Source: Pseudoalteromonas sp. P1-9
GTDB taxonomy: Bacteria; Pseudomonadota; Gammaproteobacteria; Enterobacterales; Alteromonadaceae
Length of the DNA: 64,000 bases
Assembly (NCBI RefSeq): GCF_001399975.1
Contig: NZ_LKBD01000006.1
Coordinates: 1 to 64,000, forward strand
Reading direction: 5' to 3'
The notes beneath the pieces were generated by a model. That model saw nothing but the letters and a program-made list of their open reading frames with translations, made no database searches and had not been told where the DNA came from. Positions 48,820 to 57,792 of the stretch are shown in pieces. The position numbers were made by a program, and so were the translations under genes. Every line of letters starts with the position of its first letter. Position 1 is the stretch's first letter.

Positions 48820-48937
48820 CGCACTCATGCAAATCATCTGCGATGGTGACAAATCATTTTTAACCCGTTACTTCGCACAAACAACCCTAAGAACATTAAT
48901 TATTTTATTAAGGAAACATCATGTCTATACAAGATAA
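48770..48937 (+). CDS. Possible small protein
   Basis: 55 residues from an ATG at 48770 with GGAGG 8 bases upstream. It overlaps the previous gene by 50 bases and the next by 17 bases in other frames. The protein has a hydrophobic N-terminal half ('PIFFHLFNALMQII') and a basic C-terminus. The ribosome site is the main support; it could still be a chance frame. Confidence 0.4.
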   Translation: MWLYQKPTNPIFFHLFNALMQIICDGDKSFLTRYFAQTTLRTLIILLRKHHVYTR

Positions 48938-49412
48938 AAAAGACGCTAAAAGCAACCCTGAAGCTACTGAGCAGGTAGAAGTTAGTGATGAAAAGTTGGC
49001 TGATACCAATTACCAGACTGTATTAGTCGGGCTCGCTGATAAACTATCAACTAAATCAAATGGTGCAATTGGATTTGAGCTTGCCAGAAACAAGCAAGAT
49101 AAAGGACTTTACATTCGCGCCACCAGCAATAGTGATGCAGGGCTATTTTCTAAAGAGTGGGTAAGCATGGAAGCTATTTACACTCTGCTTGATAAACACA
49201 AAGATACCACTTTTAAATCCAGTATTTTTAAGTCAGTAATAAACGGCGCTTCGAGTAATAATGCATCATTCTTAGCAGCTATTTTACGTGACAAAGATAT
49301 CGCATTATTAGTGCCAGCTGAAAAAGGCATTTACTCACATCAGGTAAATCCACTTATCACAAATCAGCAAGATACCTTAAGCAAACTAAAGCCGCTCCCT
49401 CAACCAAAATAG
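48921..49412 (+). CDS. Hypothetical protein of mobile element
   Basis: 163 residues, ribosome site AAGGA. A charged, probably disordered N-terminus (about 1-30) is followed by an alpha/beta region ('NGAIGFELARNKQDKGLYIRA', 'FSKEWVSMEAIYTLL') and a Gln/Pro/Leu-rich tail. No family recognised. The pattern of a low-complexity head and compact body would fit a phage or satellite accessory protein. Confidence 0.65.
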   Translation: MSIQDKKDAKSNPEATEQVEVSDEKLADTNYQTVLVGLADKLSTKSNGAIGFELARNKQDKGLYIRATSNSDAGLFSKEWVSMEAIYTLLDKHKDTTFKSSIFKSVINGASSNNASFLAAILRDKDIALLVPAEKGIYSHQVNPLITNQQDTLSKLKPLPQPK

Positions 49413-49503
49413 CAACCTAAGTAACAGCAAACAATCTCATTCGTTAACGCATACAAATTTGCTTAACACCCACCCCTCAACTTTTTTCAATTAGAAACAC
49501 ATT

Positions 49504-49908
49504 ATGAACATAATCAAACCTACTTACTTAACAGTAAGTGATGACTTGTTGGCGATTATTAGAAAACTGGTTGTCGATATCATCAAGCCTACGGATAAGT
49601 GTATCAACCTTTCTTTTCAAGATACGGATTACTCTTATGAGAAAGGTGGCTTTCACCCTGTATTTATTAACCTAGAAAAAACGGAGGATAATTGGCGGTT
49701 AATCACTTTTACTGACTGTCATGCAATAAACCATGAGGGCGAGCTACGACAAGAAATAGACCTGAACTTTAAAACAGGTGAAGTTTATTTACTCGGTTGT
49801 GGCTTACTTAAAAATGACGCAGCACAGTCATTATGTGAACTCGCTATAACAAACTTTACAACGTACTTTGAAATGGATGTTTACATCATCACTGTAGACG
49901 CCAACTAA
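49504..49908 (+). CDS. Hypothetical protein of mobile element
   Basis: 134 residues. Beta-rich with DUF6908/plasmid-type small-protein character ('KTEDNWRLITFTDCHAINHEGELRQEIDLNFKTGEVYLLG'). No catalytic motif or known family recognised. Followed by a 170-base gap before the LRAT-like gene. Confidence 0.65.
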   Translation: MNIIKPTYLTVSDDLLAIIRKLVVDIIKPTDKCINLSFQDTDYSYEKGGFHPVFINLEKTEDNWRLITFTDCHAINHEGELRQEIDLNFKTGEVYLLGCGLLKNDAAQSLCELAITNFTTYFEMDVYIITVDAN

Positions 49909-50082
49909 CCCAAGTATGGACAGGAGCAGCCCCTTCTTACGCTTCTGGACAAACTTAACCAACACATCTTTTCAACAAACTTAAAGCGCCCAATCAAACC
50001 CAGTTCAATCGTCACTTAACTGTAAAAAGAATGAATTATCCGGTTTGCCCTATGTGGGCGCTTGTCATTAGGAATTAATTTA

Positions 50083-50529
50083 ATGGGAATCATCAAAAGC
50101 TTTATTGATAATGTATTTCGAGACCGAGTCACGCCAGTAATAGGTAGTGTACTTTATTGCGATTTAACAGGCCGTTTAACCAGTCATTCTGGCATTTACA
50201 TCGGTAATAACCACATCATTCATTTGAACGGTAGAGGCATCGTAGAACGCGTCACACCTGATGAGTTTATCGATGGTACAACTGCAATGAGTATTTACGT
50301 ATCGTGTAATGGCACAACACCTGTCGGCTGTAAAAAAGCAGCTAACAGAGCAAAACAAATGCTAGGTAAAACTCGGGACTACAACATGCTATTTGATAAC
50401 TGTCATCAGTTTGTAGCTGGCTGTTTAACCGGCGATTTCGAATACAATGCCAGTAACTTTTTATGGATTTTAGAAATGAAAACAGAAAACTACACAGGTA
50501 GTAATACTTGGCGAGTTTGGGATAGATAA
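50083..50529 (+). CDS. LRAT/NlpC-like acyltransferase or hydrolase
   Basis: 148 residues from the ATG at 50083 (AGGA 10 bases upstream; an in-frame TTG at 50062 is less likely). The circularly permuted papain-like LRAT family pattern is visible: 'GSVLYCDLTGRLTSHSGIYIGNNHIIHLNG' with His35 and the catalytic Cys107 in 'MLFDNCHQFVAGCLTG'. Bacterial members may act on lipids or peptides; the role in mobile elements is unknown. Confidence 0.8.
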   Translation: MGIIKSFIDNVFRDRVTPVIGSVLYCDLTGRLTSHSGIYIGNNHIIHLNGRGIVERVTPDEFIDGTTAMSIYVSCNGTTPVGCKKAANRAKQMLGKTRDYNMLFDNCHQFVAGCLTGDFEYNASNFLWILEMKTENYTGSNTWRVWDR

Positions 50530-50689
50530 CTCAATCTGTACCTCCCCCTAACCTTTAATATAGATAAGGTATAAAAATATAAAATAACTAAACTAGATAG
50601 GGGTAACAGGGGAATAAGGGGTAGTAGAAGTAGTAGTAATAATATAAATAAATTTAAATAACCATATAACTTACAATAAATAATAAAAT

Positions 50690-50757
50690 AAAAAGAGTTA
50701 CCCCTTTTATAATGCTTCCGGCATTTATAAAAGCTTCCTGGTAAGTAACTCTTTTTT
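50690..50757. terminator. Nested-stem bidirectional terminator
   Basis: The outer stem AAAAAGAGTTAC / GTAACTCTTTTT encloses a second stem CTTTTATAATGC / GGCATTTATAAAAG. A-run and T-run flank it. It ends the rightward LRAT side and the leftward DUF927 gene (stop at 50792). Confidence 0.8.
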
Positions 50758-50791
50758 TTGATTATTAATCGCTAGCTATAAGTTCATTCAA

Positions 50792-52558
50792 TCAAATTTC
50801 TGACAGAATATCTCGACTAAGCACATAATAGTATGCTCGTTTACCAACAGCTTTAAGCTCAGCCCGTTTTACACGTTTTCCTTTGTCTGAACGTAACAAC
50901 CCTTTTTGAGATAACAATTTAAGTACATCATCTATATGCGCAGTACCGCAAAGCCTTTCAAAACGCTCAGGCAAAATATAGAAGTTATTACCCTTTTCAT
51001 AACCAATAATATCTGACTTCCCCCAAATATCATCGTTTTCAGCATCCAAAAAGCAGTGAGCATTGCGCTTTATGAAGTTAATAATATTTTTAACACCCAC
51101 CTCAGCGTCCGTCATTGTATTTGAGTCTTCACTTTTCCAACACTCGTAAATAAACATCATTGCTTCGTCAATGTCGTCATAATTCCAAGTCAACACACCT
51201 AGTTCAAAGGCTATCTGAGCTACAGAATGAATAAACGCTAATCGTTGTAGGAACCGATTCTCAATAGACGTTTTTGGTTCCAACTTTTCGATATAGTTAT
51301 AAAAAGCAACTGAAAAGTAATCTTCCACCATAGAAGCAACATCTTCATAGGTTTTGACGTAATTAAAAAGCTTAACAATAAAGTCCCTCGACAAGTGCCC
51401 ATAATTGTTAGTAATTACTTTTGTAACCTCTTGAACATAATCATGAGATGACTGCTCGTCAGTTTCAAAATACTCAGGCTTTATTAAAATCGAGGGAAGT
51501 CTTACAGCTTTGCCCTTAGCTTGGTTTGACTCATTTGCATTTGCTAGAGCTTGTGCTATCGAAATTTCACCAGTTGTTAAGATAAAACCACGTGAAGGCT
51601 CAGACTCAACCAATTCTAAACTTGTATTTGTACGAATTTTATGAGCACCACTCCCTATTTTATATAAAAATGCCGATAAGTCTAACGTGATAAGTTTCCC
51701 AAACTCATCAAAGATAAGCAGCAAATTGTTATACAATGGAAAAAGCGGCTCCACCGCGTTATCAGTCAGATTTAGTTGCTTTAGGTAAGAGCGACCACTT
51801 ATATTTCTATCAGGTGCAGTTGCTCGACCATACACACTTCCTGCCAATCTTGCGCCCGTTGTTTTACCAGAACCAGAAGGGCCGTATAGGTGGAAACCAC
51901 CTGACTCGACATCCGCAAAATCAAGCAACATTGATGATAGCGAATAGATAATTAAAAACTTAACTATGTTAGGCGCATTAGGCGCTAATATCTTCTCTCG
52001 ATAAATATCATAACTTCCCTTTGGTTCTACTGCGCACTTCAAAATATTATTAATAGATGGATGTATTACGGTAGAATCAGTATCTAATTTTTGTATTACT
52101 TCATTCGGAAAAGCAAAAGCTAATTCTTTCCCGACAAATCCACTTTGTTTAGCAATTAAATGCTTATTAGGAAAATATTTTTCAGGGTCTTTTAGTAGCG
52201 CAGTGCAAAACTGTTTTATATCTTTGGCACTCTCTTCAAATATAATAAGGCCATTCAAACGACAACTATCAATGAAGGCTCTGTGAGAACCAAAAATAGC
52301 ATCTGTCTTAATAGTAATTATCTTGTTTTCCGAGTTGATTAAGCGTATCGCTTCGATTTTTTCCAACTCCCCCTGCCTATCAACTTCTTTAACAAAAGCG
52401 TACGGTACATAGCTATCATTCATCACGACTTTTAAGTTATTAATCCGATCCACTAGATACGTTGTACCATTTATAATATTGTAGCCAGCAGGTAAAACTA
52501 GCTGCTCAACTGGCTTTTTCTCTTCATCTTTTCTAAGTTTCATTTTCGTTTTCCCCAT
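50792..52558 (-). CDS. DUF927-domain ATPase of mobile element
   Basis: 588 residues. A central P-loop ATPase: Walker A 'YGPSGSGKTTGARLAG' (226-234) and Walker B 'LLLIFDEFGKL' (279-289), with 'NISGRSYLKQLN' and 'RTNTSLELVESEPSRGFILTTGE' typical of DUF927 proteins. These occur in integrative elements next to recombinases and primases and are probably replication or transfer helicases. The C-terminal 150 residues ('EAMMFIYECWKSE...DDVLKLLSQKGLLRS') look like a winged helix. The gene lies 5 bases after the integrase, so the two form an operon. The ATG at 52543 is an alternative start. Confidence 0.85.
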   Translation of the reverse strand: MGKTKMKLRKDEEKKPVEQLVLPAGYNIINGTTYLVDRINNLKVVMNDSYVPYAFVKEVDRQGELEKIEAIRLINSENKIITIKTDAIFGSHRAFIDSCRLNGLIIFEESAKDIKQFCTALLKDPEKYFPNKHLIAKQSGFVGKELAFAFPNEVIQKLDTDSTVIHPSINNILKCAVEPKGSYDIYREKILAPNAPNIVKFLIIYSLSSMLLDFADVESGGFHLYGPSGSGKTTGARLAGSVYGRATAPDRNISGRSYLKQLNLTDNAVEPLFPLYNNLLLIFDEFGKLITLDLSAFLYKIGSGAHKIRTNTSLELVESEPSRGFILTTGEISIAQALANANESNQAKGKAVRLPSILIKPEYFETDEQSSHDYVQEVTKVITNNYGHLSRDFIVKLFNYVKTYEDVASMVEDYFSVAFYNYIEKLEPKTSIENRFLQRLAFIHSVAQIAFELGVLTWNYDDIDEAMMFIYECWKSEDSNTMTDAEVGVKNIINFIKRNAHCFLDAENDDIWGKSDIIGYEKGNNFYILPERFERLCGTAHIDDVLKLLSQKGLLRSDKGKRVKRAELKAVGKRAYYYVLSRDILSEI

Positions 52559-52563
52559 TAATT

Positions 52564-53550
52564 CTAGTGTGACTTATGTACTGATAGCATGGCGTCTGCT
52601 GCAACTTGACTTGCATTCTTCAAGGTATCGTCTGCGTGATAGGCATAACGCTCAGTAGTGCGTACATCTGCATGGCCTAACATTTGTTGGACTAGACGGA
52701 TGTCCGAGGTTGCTTTAAGTAAGTGTGAAGCCATAGAGCGACGCAAATCGTGAATAACAAATGGTGCGGTCAAAGCACCTTCTTCTTCCATACGTGCCAA
52801 TACGCGTTTGAATAACTTCGTTGGCTTTGACATATAACCGTCCCCTCTTGTCGCAGGGAACAAATAACCATTTCGAGCATATTGCCTAGCTTCTTTAACA
52901 ACTTGCTGAGCTTCTTTACTTAGATAAGCTGTGTGTGGTTTACCTGACTTAGTCATTGGAATTTCTAAACGAGTATCGTCATCAAACAACCAGCCAAGTT
53001 GGATTGACCTCACGTTGCCTGAGCGTAAACCGGTGTATAGGCAAAGCAGCAGCATCAATGCATGGGATCTATTTTCATCTGCTAGACAAGCCCTAATAAA
53101 TGCGGCTATTTCAATTTCGTTCAAGAAACGGTTTCTGGGTGCACTTTCTTTAGGCTTAGGAATTAGCTTTACAGGATTAAAATTGATCAACCCCATTTGC
53201 ATTCCAATCGAAAACATCTTTGATATCGCAGCTCGATAACGTGCAACAGTTGCTGGTTTTCTATCTTTTCCGATGTATTGAAGAAAGCATCTAATATGCC
53301 AAACTAATTTGGGGTCATTGAGCTTTACAAAACCAATATGCTCAACGATAAGTCGAACTTTAGCGATAAAACCTGCTGAGTCCCGATTAAATTCAAGAAC
53401 GTGCATAATTGCTGGTTCAGCTAGTTCTCCAAGAACAATTTTTTTCTCTTCTTCATCAGAAGGAGGCATCACTCCTTGGGTTGATAAGTAATACTGCTGA
53501 TAATCTAATTTTTTGGGTTCTCCAATAGGAACCTCATGATTTGGGTGCAT
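52564..53550 (-). CDS. Tyrosine site-specific recombinase
   Basis: 328 residues of XerC/phage-integrase type. Core-binding SAM-like domain (about 50-130) and catalytic domain with Arg176 (YTGLRSG), Lys201 (MTKSGKPH), His267 and Arg270 (IHDLRRS), His293 (LGHAD) and Tyr302 (RYAYH). All key residues are intact. Different family from the recombinase at 47180, so the region may contain two independent integrative elements. Confidence 0.92.
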   Translation of the reverse strand: MHPNHEVPIGEPKKLDYQQYYLSTQGVMPPSDEEEKKIVLGELAEPAIMHVLEFNRDSAGFIAKVRLIVEHIGFVKLNDPKLVWHIRCFLQYIGKDRKPATVARYRAAISKMFSIGMQMGLINFNPVKLIPKPKESAPRNRFLNEIEIAAFIRACLADENRSHALMLLLCLYTGLRSGNVRSIQLGWLFDDDTRLEIPMTKSGKPHTAYLSKEAQQVVKEARQYARNGYLFPATRGDGYMSKPTKLFKRVLARMEEEGALTAPFVIHDLRRSMASHLLKATSDIRLVQQMLGHADVRTTERYAYHADDTLKNASQVAADAMLSVHKSH

Positions 53551-53757
53551 TGTAGCGCTCCGTGTTGTTCATCATGGGTAACAATATAAACACCAGTTTC
53601 AAGGAGTTCCGCCAGGGGGGGCATCATTGTCTTCCAAGGGAAACGGAAAACCCTAATAACTCTAACCAACTGAAATAAAATAAAAAAGATAAGTTTCCCG
53701 TTCAATAAACAGCCTGTTAAAATCTAGTTTTGTATACCCTTTTAACCCGAGATAGAT

Positions 53758-55266
53758 TTGAAAGTTTCAGTTTGGCTTTATTGGGAAGTGCCATTAGAGA
53801 ATGCAACCAGCGAAGAACAGAAATGTTTTATTTTAGAGTGTTTAACCAAAGCGTCTGTTAACAACATCGATAAAACTTATAATTTAACGTTTGATTATAT
53901 GGTTGAGGTACTACACCGATTTTTTAAAGTAAGTAGACGACAAGCATACTTAAAGCTTAGCGAAAGTTTTCCTAGAGATTATTTACCACGTTCAATTCCA
54001 ACGAAAAACGGGTTAAATAAACGAGCGCACAATATTCCTAAAGAGGATATGAAAGATTTTGATGAGGTTGATTTAACATCGACCAACTACTTAGTGATAA
54101 CTGGGGCATTCGAAGACTTGCCACACATTGATTTTTCAGATGCTCCTCCGAGTAATAATGGCTCTTTTTACGTCCACGAGCTTATTTGGACGAACAAAAA
54201 TATCACCACTCGATCAAAAATTGAAAGCGTAAATAAAAATCAAGCTCTTAAGTTTTTTTATTATTCAAACATCAATACTATTTCTGAACTTAAAGAGCTG
54301 TCATTTTTGGCGCATAAAAAAGTAACACTTGAGCTACTATCCCGCTTGATGAGTCCTTTTTGGCAATATGCGAACGACTTAACAACGCTGGAGGAACAGA
54401 AAAACCTCATCAATCAAACCTTAAAAAGAGAACAATTAATGAGTCGAGATCCCCTCAAATGGCAGTTTGATCAACAGGAGCCTTATTCTCGGATCGAAAA
54501 ACACAACACAGCTCGGATTATTAAAATACATCTAACTAAAAAAATTGTTTATGCGCTTTACGTTAAACATCACTTAGAAGGGATCTATATTCTTCTGCTG
54601 AACAAAGCAATTGAAGTCGCTGAAACAAGAAACGATCCAAACGACAAAAACAATACTATTCAAGTTTATAGCTCTGAATACTCATTAGACAATTGGCTAG
54701 AAAGTATAAATAATGCAGAAACGAAGATTAGAATCAAATATCACTACTTCCCTATCAAATCCAAACCTTTAAATTATCCAAGCTGTAAAGTTACAGTTTA
54801 TTTTAGTTCAAGTGTAGACCAAGGGATGCGTCGCTATAACTTACAACAAACTAACTCGATACCAAATAACTGTACAGGAAAGGCTAACTATGGATCGTTC
54901 GATAGAGAGCTCCTTACTGATTTAAGCCTTGAAAGTGCGGAAGTTGCAGTTTACCCGTCATATTATACGAGCTACTTAATACCATTTGAACGCTCGCAAA
55001 TTCAGTTAAACTTACAACACCTAAGTATTGAAGAAAAACACATAGAAACAATCCTGCATCAATGGGCTGCAGCATTAGACACAACAAAAAGGCACAATTA
55101 TTTAGCACCAAGAATTGATACATCTTCTTTATATAAAGAACCAACGAAGAGTAAGAGCAACAATAAAAAAGCTGGGAGTAGCGTAAAAACTGAAAATGAA
55201 AAACCGCAGCTCCGCTACTCTTATGATGATCTATTAAAGGGCAAAACGCTTGGCGAGAATTTGTGA
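53758..55266 (+). CDS. Hypothetical protein, divergent from the integrase operon
   Basis: 502 residues starting at a TTG (53758) with GAGA upstream; no ATG in frame until residue 47. The N-terminal 80 residues include a helix-turn-helix-like segment ('LHRFFKVSRRQAYLKLSESF'). The middle is alpha-helical and basic, the C-terminal part is beta-rich, and the tail (about 465-502) is Lys/Ser-rich. No family recognised. Divergent placement 207 bases from the integrase could mean an element-borne replication or regulatory protein (inference). Confidence 0.68.
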   Translation: MKVSVWLYWEVPLENATSEEQKCFILECLTKASVNNIDKTYNLTFDYMVEVLHRFFKVSRRQAYLKLSESFPRDYLPRSIPTKNGLNKRAHNIPKEDMKDFDEVDLTSTNYLVITGAFEDLPHIDFSDAPPSNNGSFYVHELIWTNKNITTRSKIESVNKNQALKFFYYSNINTISELKELSFLAHKKVTLELLSRLMSPFWQYANDLTTLEEQKNLINQTLKREQLMSRDPLKWQFDQQEPYSRIEKHNTARIIKIHLTKKIVYALYVKHHLEGIYILLLNKAIEVAETRNDPNDKNNTIQVYSSEYSLDNWLESINNAETKIRIKYHYFPIKSKPLNYPSCKVTVYFSSSVDQGMRRYNLQQTNSIPNNCTGKANYGSFDRELLTDLSLESAEVAVYPSYYTSYLIPFERSQIQLNLQHLSIEEKHIETILHQWAAALDTTKRHNYLAPRIDTSSLYKEPTKSKSNNKKAGSSVKTENEKPQLRYSYDDLLKGKTLGENL

Positions 55267-55578
55267 CTGATTTTTCCTTGATTCATGTTAGAGCGATTGG
55301 CGAATTGATGAAATGGGTTTCATTTTGAGATCTCCTGTAAGTTAATTTAATTGGAAATCTCATCAAAGTCATGGTGTTAAATTTGGGGGAAAGGCCAGAT
55401 ACTATTTATATTGCCTTTTTTATGCTGCTTTTATTATTTAATCATCATTTCATAAGTACCAACTAATTGACTTCGAGAGCAATAAATTGCCAAAATAATA
55501 ATGTTATCTGATTACACTATTTATTCATTGTAATTGGGGTTCAATACCATTAAATATAACGCTGCACGGATGCTAATA
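55267..55578. other. Non-coding gap
   Basis: About 310 bases, AT-rich. Contains one imperfect inverted repeat (GAGATCTCC near 55329 and GGAAATCTC near 55352). No terminator with a T-run, no gene and no promoter I would defend. Confidence 0.5.
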
Positions 55579-56406
55579 ATGAATGATAAGACTGTCGACA
55601 CTGAGATAAAGAGCGAAAGCAAGCTCACACTTTCGCCAAAGCTATTACCTCTCTCAGCAATAGTGACCTTCTTAATTGCATACACTCACTTTTTTGGAAT
55701 GAGTTATCGCAAGAGCTTCCTTGAAGGAGTTGGATTTGAGGCACTTTCAATAAATATTTCGCCTGACGAGTCGATCTATTTTGCTGTTAGAGGTTTAACT
55801 GGTGCTATTTCTAAATTATTAAAACTAGAGATTGAATTATTTGATCTAAACCATTTAATTCCTGGAGCTGCTTTCTCTATATTTTTCATAATCATTTGGG
55901 CCAACAAAAAATATCAATTTATAAAGAAAAATGAATCAGAAAAATCTGACGATCTTATTAGAAGTTTTATTGATAAGATGACAGATACATTTTTTAAGAC
56001 ATCAATCATATCTATCATAAGCCTTTTCAGTGCTTATTTCCTTCAATTACTTCTCGCCTTTTTATTTATTTTTACACTAGCAACCTTATGGATCATTATG
56101 GCACTCGGCATAGCCGCTGGAGAATCAGATGGACACGCGCTTATTAACAAAACTATTTGCACTGACTTTGATTGGGCTGATGAGAAGAAAAAGGGCATAA
56201 ATAGAGTGCTTGGTTGCAGGCGTATTACTTTAAATGACGGTAGAGAAATAAAGGGAGTTTATATTCACAGGGAAAAGGAACGGTCTTACTTTTTGGCAAA
56301 CGACGGAGCATATGAGTTAAATGCAAATAAAAAAGTACTGTCTTACAGGCCTATATACAAACGACTAGAAAACAATATAACCAATAAAATAATTAAAAAG
56401 CAGTAA
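55579..56406 (+). CDS. Hypothetical membrane protein
   Basis: 275 residues from the ATG at 55579 (GGA 8 bases upstream; an earlier TTG at 55534 and ATG at 55570 are in frame). Three hydrophobic segments (about 20-38, 90-105 and 150-185) and a C-terminal cytoplasmic domain after 185 with 'RRITLNDGREIKGVYIHREKERSYFLAND'. No family recognised. Sits alone between mobile-element genes and the CBASS region. Confidence 0.7.
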   Translation: MNDKTVDTEIKSESKLTLSPKLLPLSAIVTFLIAYTHFFGMSYRKSFLEGVGFEALSINISPDESIYFAVRGLTGAISKLLKLEIELFDLNHLIPGAAFSIFFIIIWANKKYQFIKKNESEKSDDLIRSFIDKMTDTFFKTSIISIISLFSAYFLQLLLAFLFIFTLATLWIIMALGIAAGESDGHALINKTICTDFDWADEKKKGINRVLGCRRITLNDGREIKGVYIHREKERSYFLANDGAYELNANKKVLSYRPIYKRLENNITNKIIKKQ

Positions 56407-56867
56407 GAAAATGAATTACTGAGGCTTAAGGCAGCCTTTGACTTCAACTTATAAAGTTGTATATTAAAAGAGTGGAATACTGCTATAGCAAGGAACAGCT
56501 AACTCCAGTCTTTAGTATAGCCGCCATTACCCATTTATTAAGAGAGAACTTAGTAGTATGCATTTTTTGACAATGTACGCTTTAAGCATGAGTGATCGTG
56601 TTGCACGTACACCCGATAATCTCTGCTCAGAGATTCTTACTTTTTTAGACCATAGTTATACTGAAAGCGGAACAGATTCTCACTGAAACGGACCAGTATG
56701 GTTCTCAGTTTTTTGGACCAATTCGATTGAATTTTGATCCCCCTGCTTTTAGTGAAAACCTATTAATTAGCTTTAAATTAAATAACGTTGGCAGCAAAAA
56801 AGGCAAAACCAGCATCCGCTGGCTTTGAGAGCAAATAACTGACATTACTACTCCAATTAACCTCGAC
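56407..56867. other. Non-coding gap with a hairpin and a short imperfect direct repeat
   Basis: 460 bases. AATCTCT / AGAGATT with loop GCTC (56618-56635) is followed by a T-run and may terminate rightward transcripts. Two similar segments, GCGGAACAG..TTCTCACTG and ACGGACCAG..TTCTCAGT (about 56664-56720), look like repeats of an insertion-element end, but no transposase is nearby. Confidence 0.45.
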
Positions 56868-57410
56868 TTAAACACCAGCTACTTTCAAGAGTATGCCGCC
56901 AATAATAGCGACTACAATTGGCGCAACATACAACTGGTGAAATTGTGAAAAAATAGTTGAGGACGGAACATCAATAGACTCCTCAATTTGTTGTCGATTT
57001 CGGCCAAAACCTCCTTTTATTGACTCAGCAATAAGTTGATCTTCAATTTTTTGATTAATCTTTCTCAACCTTCGATTTAACTTCCCACCAGAAGTAAAAA
57101 ACGCTAGACCTACAAAAAGTAAAACATAAATACTTAAAAAGTAAACATTCTGCCTGCTCAACAGCTCATCCAAAGTAGGTATTGGTGAGTATTGCCAAAA
57201 CAGGTTTAATGCCTGCGTATTCTCATATACTCCTGAGACTAACTGTTTAAATGGCCTCGCAATAGCAGCTCCCATTGCTGTGCTGCCTTCCAAACGGAAA
57301 TACAACATTTTCAGCATTGAGATAATAGTAGATGTTATTGCTGGCAGTGCAATGAGGACTCCAATAATCTTGTAGGTCCATACTTTCGATTTAGCTTCAT
57401 GGAAATTCAC
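56868..57410 (-). CDS. YniB-family inner-membrane protein
   Basis: 180 residues starting at a GTG (57410) with GGAGAG upstream. The architecture matches E. coli YniB: N-terminal basic segment and helix ('YKIIGVLIALPAITSTIISML'), central helix ('FLSIYVLLFVGLAFFTSG'), a coiled basic stretch ('RRLRKINQKIEDQLI'), 'VPSSTIFSQFHQLYVAPIVVAIIGG' and a last helix. Function of the family is unknown. It is 109 bases downstream of the CBASS small protein on the same strand and may be part of that transcript or an independent gene. Confidence 0.78.
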   Translation of the reverse strand: MNFHEAKSKVWTYKIIGVLIALPAITSTIISMLKMLYFRLEGSTAMGAAIARPFKQLVSGVYENTQALNLFWQYSPIPTLDELLSRQNVYFLSIYVLLFVGLAFFTSGGKLNRRLRKINQKIEDQLIAESIKGGFGRNRQQIEESIDVPSSTIFSQFHQLYVAPIVVAIIGGILLKVAGV

Positions 57411-57519
57411 GCAACTCTCCTTTAAATTATTATCAAGGTCTTACGCATCGATCAGAGCGCAATGCGTGACGCTTTTTAGTAGACAAATAAAAATGGGACG
57501 GCTCAAGCAGCCCAATTCA

Positions 57520-57765
57520 TTACCGTTTTTTATTTGATTGGGATAACAAAGACGCCGCTAGAGACTTAGTCGTGTCACTGTATTTGTCGCTTTGCATGAC
57601 AGCAGAGGCAACACCCTCCATTTCAGCTCCGGTCTGATGTGAGGAGCTAGCCTGACTTAGAACGGAGCCAGCCAAGGTTTTCTGGATTTTTGATGAACCA
57701 CTGTCCGTCAAAACAGACGAAGCCAATGATGCCATTGCGGATGAGCTTTGTTTCTTATTAGTCAT
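57520..57765 (-). CDS. Small Ser/Ala-rich repeat protein at the end of the CBASS operon
   Basis: 81 residues from the ATG at 57765, chosen because a perfect AAGGAG lies 6 bases upstream; the in-frame ATG at 57780 has none. The sequence is built of degenerate ~20-residue repeats: 'MASLASSVLTDSGSSKIQKT', 'LAGSVLSQASSSH', 'VASAVMQSDKYSDTTKS', 'LAASLLSQSNKK'. It is Cys-free and highly soluble, with amphipathic helices interrupted by Ser/Gly. It follows the SAVED gene by 27 bases. I recognise no family. A regulator, antitoxin-like safety or tag role is possible but unproven. Confidence 0.7.
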   Translation of the reverse strand: MTNKKQSSSAMASLASSVLTDSGSSKIQKTLAGSVLSQASSSHQTGAEMEGVASAVMQSDKYSDTTKSLAASLLSQSNKKR

Positions 57766-57792
57766 AATTGACTCCTTCATTTCATTTTAAAA

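Noticed and set aside
50600-50621. G-quadruplex
   Set aside because: Only three G-runs; kept as a pattern but not as a quadruplex.
57483-57514. Terminator after the CBASS small protein
   Set aside because: The stem is only four pairs (GGCT/AGCC) and the T-run is five bases away from it; too weak to call.
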